In this document: one piece after another, positions 56,301-64,000 of the stretch
Layout: the number at the start of each line of letters is the position of its first letter
How positions within the stretch are numbered: the first letter of the stretch is position 1
Assembly (NCBI GenBank): GCA_963170055.1
Contig: CAUJGJ010000332.1
Span: forward strand, 2,100,001-2,164,000
Direction of reading: 5' to 3'
From: Halisarca cf. caerulea
Lineage: Eukaryota > Porifera > Demospongiae > Chondrillida > Halisarcidae
Length of the DNA: 64,000 nt
Notes under the pieces: generated by a model
The model's input: only the letters and a program-made list of their open reading frames with translations
Database searches by the model: none
What the model was told of the DNA's origin: nothing
Made by a program: the position numbers and the translations under genes

Positions 56301-59300
56301 TTTCTGCAAATTACACTTTTGCAAAGTGTTTAAAAGTCTTTTCAGAATGTTAACGTTGCCAAATTTAAATTTACCTTCAGAATAAAATTGCAAAGATGGT
56401 AATATCTTTAAAAGTGAACTTAGTAATTTTTATTTTCTGCAAATTACACTTTTGCAAAGTGTTTAAAAGTCTTTTCAGAATGTTAACGTTGCCAAATTTA
56501 AATTTACCTTAAGAATTAAATTGCAAAGATGGTAATATCTTTAAAAGTGAACTTAGTAATTTTTATTTTCTGCAAATTACACTTTTGCAAAGTGTTTAAA
56601 AGTCTTTTCAGAATGTTAACGTTGCCAAATTTAAATTTACCTTAAGAATAAAATTGCAAAGATGGTAATATCTTTAAAAGTGAACTTAGTAATTTTTATT
56701 TTCGGAAAATTACACTTTTGCAAAGTGTTTAAAAGTCTTTTCAGAATGTTAACGTTGCCAAATTTAAATTTACCTTAAGAATAAAATTGCAAAGATGGTA
56801 ATATCTTTAAAAGTGAACTTAGTAATTTTTATTTTCGGCAAATTACACTTTTGCAAAGTGTTTAAAAGTCTTTTCAGAATGTTAACGTTGCCAAATTTAA
56901 ATTTACCTTAAGAATAAAATTGCAAAGATGGTAATATCTTTAAAAGTGAACTTAGTAATTTTTATTTTCTGCAAATTACACTTTTCAAAGTGTTTAAAAG
57001 TCTTTTCAGAATGTTAACGTTGCCAAATTTAAATTTACCTTAAGAATAAAATTGCAAAGATGGTAATATCTTTAAAAGTGAACTTAGTAATTTTTATTTT
57101 CTGCAAATTACACTTTTGCAAAGTGTTTAAAAGTCTTTTCAGAATGTTAACGTTGCCAAATTTTAACTTACCTTAGAATAATATTGCAAAAATGGTAATA
57201 TCTTTAAAAGTGAACTTAGTAATTTTTATTTTCTGCAAATTACACTTTTGCAAAGTGTTTAAAAGTCTTTTCAGAATGTTAACGTTGCCAAATTTAAATT
57301 TACCTTCAGAATAAAATTGCAAAGAAGGTAATATCTTTAAAAGTGAACTTAGTAATTTTTATTTTCTGCAAATTACACTTTTGCAAAGTGTTTAAAAGTC
57401 TTTTCAGAATGTTAACGTTGCCAAATTTAAATTTACCTTAAGAATAAAATTGCAAAGATGGTAATATGTTTAAAAGTGAACTTAGTAATTTTTATTTTCC
57501 GCAAATAACACTTTTGCAAAGTGTTTAAAAGTCTTTTCAGAATGTTAACGTTGCCAAATTTTAACTTACCTTAGAATAATATTGCAAAGATGGTAATATC
57601 TTTAAAAGTGAACTTAGTAATTTTTATTTTCTGATAATTACACTTTTGCAAAGTGTTTAAAAGTCTTTTCAGAATGTTAACGTTGCCAAATTTAAATTTA
57701 CCTTAAGAATAAAATTGCAAAGATGGTAATATGTTTAAAAGTGAACTTAGTAATTTTTATTTTCTGCAAATTACACTTTTGCAAAGTGTTTAAAAGTCTT
57801 TTCAGAATGTTAACGTTGCCAAATTTAAATTTACCTTAAGAATAAAATTGCAAAGATGGTAATATGTTTAAAAGTGAACTTAGTAATTTTTATTTTCTGC
57901 AAATTACACTTTTGCAAAGTGTTTAAAAGTCTTTTCAGAATGTTAACGTTGCCAAATTCAAATTTACCTTAAGAATAAAATTGCAAAGATGGTAATATCT
58001 TTAAAAGTGAACTTAGTAATTTTTATTTTCTGCAAATTACACTTTTCAAAGTGTTTAAAAGTCTTTTCAGAATGTTAACGTTGCCAAATTTAAATTTACC
58101 TTAAGAATAAAATTGCAAAGATGGTAATATCTTTAAAAGTGAACTTAGTAATTTTTATTTTCTGCAAATTACACTTTTGCAAAGTGTTTAAAAGTCTTTT
58201 CAGAATGTTAACGTTGCCAAATTTTAACTTACCTTAGAATAATATTGCAAAGATGGTAATATCTTTAAAAGTGAACTTAGTAATTTTTATTTTCTGCAAA
58301 TTACACTTTTGCAAAGTGTTTAAAAGTCTTTTCAGAATGTTAACGTTGCCAAATTTAAATTTACCTTCAGAATAAAATTGCAAAGAAGGTAATATCTTTA
58401 AAAGTGAACTTAGTAATTTTTATTTTCTGCAAATTACACTTTTGCAAAGTGTTTAAAAGTCTTTTCAGAATGTTAACGTTGCCAAATTTAAATTTACCTT
58501 AAGAATAAAATTGCAAAGATGGTAATATGTTTAAAAGTGAACTTAGTAATTTTTATTTTCCGCAAATAACACTTTTGCAAAGTGTTTAAAAGTCTTTTCA
58601 GAATGTTAACGTTGCCAAATTTTAACTTACCTTAGAATAAAATTGCAAAGATGGTAATATCTTTAAAAGTGAACTTAGTAATTTTTATTTTCTGCAAATT
58701 ACACTTTTGCAAAGTGTTTAAAAGTCTTTTCAGAATGTTAACGTTGCCAAATTTAAATTTACCTTAAGAATAAAATTGCAAAGATGGTAATATCTTTAAA
58801 AGTGAACTTAGTAATTTTTATTTTCTGCAAATTACACTTTTGCAAAGTGTTTAAAAGTCTTTTCAGAATGTTAACGTTGCCAAATTTAAATTTACCTTAA
58901 GAATTAAATTGCAAATATGGTAATATCTTTAAAAGTGAACTTAGTAATTTTTATTTTCTGCAAATTACACTTTTGCAAAGTGTTTAAAAGTCTTTTCAGA
59001 ATGTTAACGTTGCCAAATTTAAATTTACCTTAAGAATAAAATTGCAAAGATGGTAATATCTTTAAAAGTGAACTTAGTAATTTTTATTTTCGGAAAATTA
59101 CACTTTTGCAAAGTGTTTAAAAGTCTTTTCAGAATGTTAACGTTGCCAAATTTTAACTTACCTTAGAATAATATTGCAAAGATGGTAATATCTTTAAAAG
59201 TGAACTTAGTAATTTTTATTTTCCGCAAATAACACTTTTTTCAAAGTGTTTAAAAGTCTTTTCAGAATGTTAACGTTGCCAAATTTTAACTTACCTTAGA

Positions 59301-62300
59301 ATAAAATTGCAAAGATGGTAATATCTTTAAAAGTGAACTTAGTAATTTTTATTTTCTGCAAATTACACTTTTGCAAAGTGTTTAAAAGTCTTTTCAGAAT
59401 GTTAACGTTGCCAAATTTAAATTTACCTTAAGAATAAAATTGCAAAGATGGTAATATCTTTAAAAGTGAACTTAGTAATTTTTATATTCGGCAAATTACA
59501 CTTTTGCAAAGTGTTTAAAAGTCTTTTCAGAATGTTAACGTTGCCAAATTTAAATTTACCTTAAGAATAAAATTGCAAAGATGGTAATATCTTTAAAAGT
59601 GAACTTAGTAATTTTTATTTTCGGCAAATTACACTTTTGCAAAGTGTTTAAAAGTCTTTTCAGAATGTTAACGTTGCCAAATTTAAATTTATCTTAAGAA
59701 TAAAATTGCAAAGATGGTAATATCTTTAAAAGTGAACTTAGTAATTTTTATTTTCCGCAAATAACACTTTTGCAAAGTGTTTAAAAGTCTTTTCAGAATG
59801 TTAACGTTGCCAAATTTAAATTTACCTTCAGAATAAAATTGCAAAGAAGGTAATATCTTTAAAAGTGAACTTAGTAATTTTTATTTTCTGCAAATTACAC
59901 TTTTGCAAAGTGTTTAAAAGTCTTTTCAGAATGTTAACGTTGCCAAATTTAAATTTACCTTCAGAATAAAATTGCAAAGAAGGTAATATCTTTAAAAGTG
60001 AACTTAGTAATTTTTTTTTTCTGCAAATTACACTTTTGCAAAGTGTTTAAAAGTCTTTTCAGAATGTTAACGTTGCCAAATTTAAATTTACCTTTAAAAT
60101 AAAATTGCTAAGATGGTAATATATTTAAAAGTGAACTTAGTAATTTTTATTTTCGGCAAATTACACTTTTGCAAAGAGTTTAAAAGTCTTTTCAGAATGT
60201 TAACGTTGCCAAATTTAAATTTACCTTAAGAATAAAATTGCAAAGATGGTAATATATTTAAAAGTGAACTTAGTAATTTCTATTTTCTGCAAATTACACT
60301 TTTGCAAAGTGTTTAAAAGTCTTTTCAGAATGTTAACGTTGCCAAATTTAAATTTACCTTAAGAATAAAATTGCAAAGATGGTAATATCTTTAAAAGTGA
60401 ACTTAGTAATTTTTATTTTCTGCAAATTACACTTTTCAAAGTGTTTAAAAGTCTTTTCAGAATGTTAACGTTGCCAAATTTAAATTTACCTTAAGAATAA
60501 AATTGCAAAGATGGTAATATCTTTAAAAGTGAACTTAGTAATTTTTATTTTCTGCAAATTACACTTTTGCAAAGTGTTTAAAAGTCTTTTCAGAATGTTA
60601 ACGTTGCCAAATTTAAATTTACCTTAAGAATAAAATTGCAAAGATGGTAATATCTTTAAAAGTGAACTTAGTAATTTTTATTTTCCTCAAATTACACTTT
60701 TGCAAAGTGTTTAAAAGTCTTTTCAGAATGTTAACGTTGCCAAATTTAAACTTAACTTAAGAATAAAATTGCAAAGATGGTAATATCTTTAAAAGTGAAC
60801 TTAGTAATTTTTATTTTCTGCAAATTACACTTTTGCAAAGTGTTTAAAAGTCTTTTCAGAATGTTAACGTTGCCAAATTTAAATTTACCTTAAGAATAAA
60901 ATTGCAAAGATGGTAATATCTTTAAAAGTGAACTTAGTAATTTTTATTTTCTGCAAATTACACTTTTGCAAAGTGTTTAAAAGTCTTTTCAGAATGTTAA
61001 CGTTGCCAAATTTTAACTTACCTTAGAATAATATTGCAAAGATGGTAATATCTTTAAAAGTGAACTTAGTAATTTTTATTTTCTGCAAATTACACTTTTG
61101 CAAAGTGTTTAAAAGTCTTTTCAGAATGTTAACGTTGCCAAATTTAAATTTACCTTCAGAATAAAATTGCAAAGAAGGTAATATCTTTAAAAGTGAACTT
61201 AGTAATTTTTATTTTCTGCAAATTACACTTTTGCAAAGTGTTTAAAAGTCTTTTCAGAATGTTAACGTTGCCAAATTTAAATTTACCTTAAGAATAAAAT
61301 TGCAAAGATGGTAATATGTTTAAAAGTGAACTTAGTAATTTTTATTTTCCGCAAATAACACTTTTGCAAAGTGTTTAAAAGTCTTTTCAGAATGTTAACG
61401 TTGCCAAATTTTAACTTACCTTAGAATAAAATTGCAAAGATGGTAATATCTTTAAAAGTGAACTTAGTAATTTTTATTTTCTGCAAATTACACTTTTGCA
61501 AAGTGTTTAAAAGTCTTTTCAGAATGTTAACGTTGCCAAATTTAAATTTACCTTAAGAATAAAATTGCAAAGATGGTAATATCTTTAAAAGTGAACTTAG
61601 TAATTTTTATTTTCTGCAAATTACACTTTTGCAAAGTGTTTAAAAGTCTTTTCAGAATGTTAACGTTGCCAAATTTAAATTTACCTTAAGAATTAAATTG
61701 CAAAGATGGTAATATGTTTAAAAGTGAACTTAGTAATTTTTATTTTCTGCAAATTACACTTTTGCAAAGTGTTTAAAAGTCTTTTCAGAATGTTAACGTT
61801 GCCAAATTTTAACTTACCTTAGAATAATATTGCAAAGATGGTAATATCTTTAAAAGTGAACTTAGTAATTTTTATTTTCTGCAAATTACACTTTTGCAAA
61901 GTGTTTAAAAGTCTTTTCAGAATGTTAACGTTGCCAAATTTAAATTTACCTTCAGAATAAAATTGCAAAGAAGGTAATATCTTTAAAAGTGAACTTAGTA
62001 ATTTTTATTTTCTGCAAATTACACTTTTGCAAAGTGTTTAAAAGTCTTTTCAGAATGTTAACGTTGCCAAATTTAAATTTACCTTAAGAATAAAATTGCA
62101 AAGATGGTAATATCTTTAAAAGTGAACTTAGTAATTTTTATTTTCCGCAAATAACACTTTTGCAAAGTGTTTAAAAGTCTTTTCAGAATGTTAACGTTGC
62201 CAAATTTTAACTTACCTTAGAATAAAATTGCAAAGATGGTAATATCTTTAAAAGTGAACTTAGTAATTTTTATTTTCTGCAAATTACACTTTTGCAAAGT

Positions 62301-64000
62301 GTTTAAAAGTCTTTTCAGAATGTTAACGTTGCCAAATTTAAATTTACCTTAAGAATAAAATTGATAAGATGGTAATATCTTTAAAAGTGAACTTAGTAAT
62401 TTTTATTTTCTGCAAATTACACTTTTGCAAAGTGTTTAAAAGTCTTTTCAGAATGTTAACATTGCCAAATTTAAATTTACCTTAAGAATAAAATTGCAAA
62501 GATGGTAATATCTTTAAAAGTGAACTTAGTAATTTTTATTTTCGGCAAATTACACTTTTGCAAAGTGTTTAAAAGTCTTTTCAGAATGTTAACGTTGCCA
62601 AATTTAAATTTACCTGAAGAATAATATTGCAAAGATGGTAATATCTTTAAAAGTGAACTTAGTAATTTTTATTTTCTGCAAATTACACTTTTGCAAAGTG
62701 TTTAAAAGTCTTTTCAGAATGTTAACGTTGCCAAATTTAAATTTACCTTAAGAATATAATTGCAAAGATGGTAATATCTTTAAAAGTGAACTTAGTAATT
62801 TTTATTTTCTGCAAATTACACTTTTGCAAAGTGTTTAAAAGTCTTTTCAGAATGTTAACGTTGCCAAATTTAAATTTACCTTAAGAATAAAATTGCAAAG
62901 ATGGTAATATCTTTAAAAGTGAACTTAGTAATTTTTATTTTCGGCAAATTACACTTTTGCAAAGTGTTTAAAAGTCTTTTCAGAATGTTAACGTTGCCAA
63001 ATTTAAATTTATCTTAAGAATAAAATTGCAAAGATGGTAATATCTTTAAAAGTGAACTTAGTAATTTTTATTTTCCGCAAATAACACTTTTGCAAAGTGT
63101 TTAAAAGTCTTTTCAGAATGTTAACGTTGCCAAATTTTAACTTACCTTAGAATAAAATTGCAAAGATGGTAATATCTTTAAAAGTGAACTTAGTAATTTT
63201 TATTTTCTGCAAATTACACTTTTGCAAAGTGTTTAAAAGTCTTTTCAGAATGTTAACGTTGCCAAATTTTAACTTACCTTAGAATAATATTGCAAAGATT
63301 GTAATATCTTTAAAAGTGAACTTAGTAATTTTTATTTTCTGCAAATTACACTTTTGCAAAGTGTTTAAAAGTCTTTTCAGAATGTTAACGTTGCCAAATT
63401 TAAATTTACCTTCAGAATAAAATTGCAAAGATGGTAATATCTTTAAAAGTGAACTTAGTAATTTTTATTTTCTGCAAATTACACTTTTGCAAAGTGTTTA
63501 AAAGTCTTTTCAGAATGTTAACGTTGCCAAATTTAAATTTACCTTAAGAATAAAATTGCAAAGATGGTAATATGTTTAAAAGTGAACTTAGTAATTTTTA
63601 TTTTCCGCAAATTACACTTTTGCAAAGTGTTTAAAAGTCTTTTCAGAATGTTAACGTTGCCAAATTTTAACTTACCTTAGAATAAAATTGCAAAGATGGT
63701 AATCTCTTTAAAAGTGAACTTAGTAATTTTTATTTTCTGCAAATTACACTTTTGCAAAGTGTTTAAAAGTCTTTTCAGAATGTTAACGTTGCCAAATTTA
63801 AATTTACCTTAAGAATAAAATTGCAAAGATGGTAATATCTTTAAAAGTGAACTTAGTAATTTTTATTTTCTGCAAATTACACTTTTGCAAAGTGTTTAAA
63901 AGTCTTTTCAGAATGTTAACGTTGCCAAATTTAAATTTACCTTAAGAATTAAATTGCAAAGATGGTAATATCTTTAAAAGTGAACTTAGTAATTTTTATT
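41351..64000. repeat. 133-bp satellite array, at least 170 monomers, continues past the right edge
   Basis: Monomer about 133 bp (some 132): TTAAATTTACCTTAAGAATA, then TGCAAAGATGGTAATATC, TTTAAAAGTGAACTTAGTAA, TTTTCTGCAAATTACAC, the palindrome CACTTTTGCAAAGTG, TTTAAAAGTCTTTTCAGAAT, GTTAACGTTGCCAAA. Strongly AT-rich, no long open frame. Monomers at the left edge (41351-41620) carry more changes; interior ones differ by a few bases from a limited set of variants (CTTCAGAATA with AAGAAGG; TTTTAACTTACCTTAGAA; CCGCAAATAACAC; CGGCAAATT). Variant order repeats over long distances, so higher-order duplication has occurred. Plausibly centromeric, pericentromeric or subtelomeric heterochromatin. Confidence 0.97.

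Noticed and set aside
38766..64000. CRISPR-like regular repeats
   Set aside because: Units are directly tandem with no unique spacers, in a eukaryotic setting; these are satellites.

Overview
The window looks like AT-rich nuclear DNA of an invertebrate animal. The evidence is short exons with GT-AG (and one GC-AG) introns, two genes of animal-type families, and a dense load of eukaryotic transposons: PHD-endonuclease-RT LINEs, a Tigger/pogo element, many TA-flanked MITEs, a tRNA-like SINE, remnants of Ty3/gypsy-type LTR elements and a long satellite. A sponge or another early-branching marine animal is my best guess (2A-bearing LINE, compact exons in a repeat-filled background), but the sequence does not prove it.

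Layout. 1-5.55 kb holds the first five coding exons, on the minus strand, of a gene I read as GRIPAP1 (GRASP-1, an endosomal coiled-coil protein). It starts at 5550 and runs off the left edge. A perfect 34-bp snap-back palindrome sits 36 bp upstream of its start codon. 5.7-8.6 kb is intergenic. 8.625-28.249 kb is a complete five-exon plus-strand gene for the translocon-associated protein delta subunit (SSR4/TRAP-delta, 169 aa, ER signal-sequence receptor complex). Its coding sequence is only 510 nt. The gene spans 19.6 kb because intron 1 (15.2 kb) and intron 2 (3.7 kb) are filled with transposons: a decayed LINE carrying a 2A-like motif, an intact Tigger transposase element nested in a MITE, several further MITEs, and an LTR-element remnant that joins protease and integrase pieces to a coiled-coil segment.

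28.5-36.7 kb is a gene-poor mobile-element cluster: a TTAA-ended TIR element, an LTR-gag-LTR deletion remnant, a second full copy of the 780-bp MITE inside a (TA)n run, a SINE in each orientation, and between them a second decayed LINE with its 3' end. 36.7-38.7 kb has no recognisable gene. From 38.7 kb a tandem-repeat domain begins: about six 147-bp units, then a pair of 165-bp inverted arms, a second imperfect palindrome, and from 41.35 kb to the right edge at least 22.6 kb of a 133-bp satellite (about 170 monomers) with clear higher-order duplications. The 147-bp unit resembles the reverse complement of the 133-bp unit, so the two arrays may be diverged, oppositely oriented arms of one satellite family.

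Functionally only the two host genes look active: SSR4 in ER protein translocation and GRIPAP1 in recycling-endosome traffic. The Tigger transposase is the only transposon gene with an uninterrupted reading frame. All else is decayed mobile DNA and satellite.
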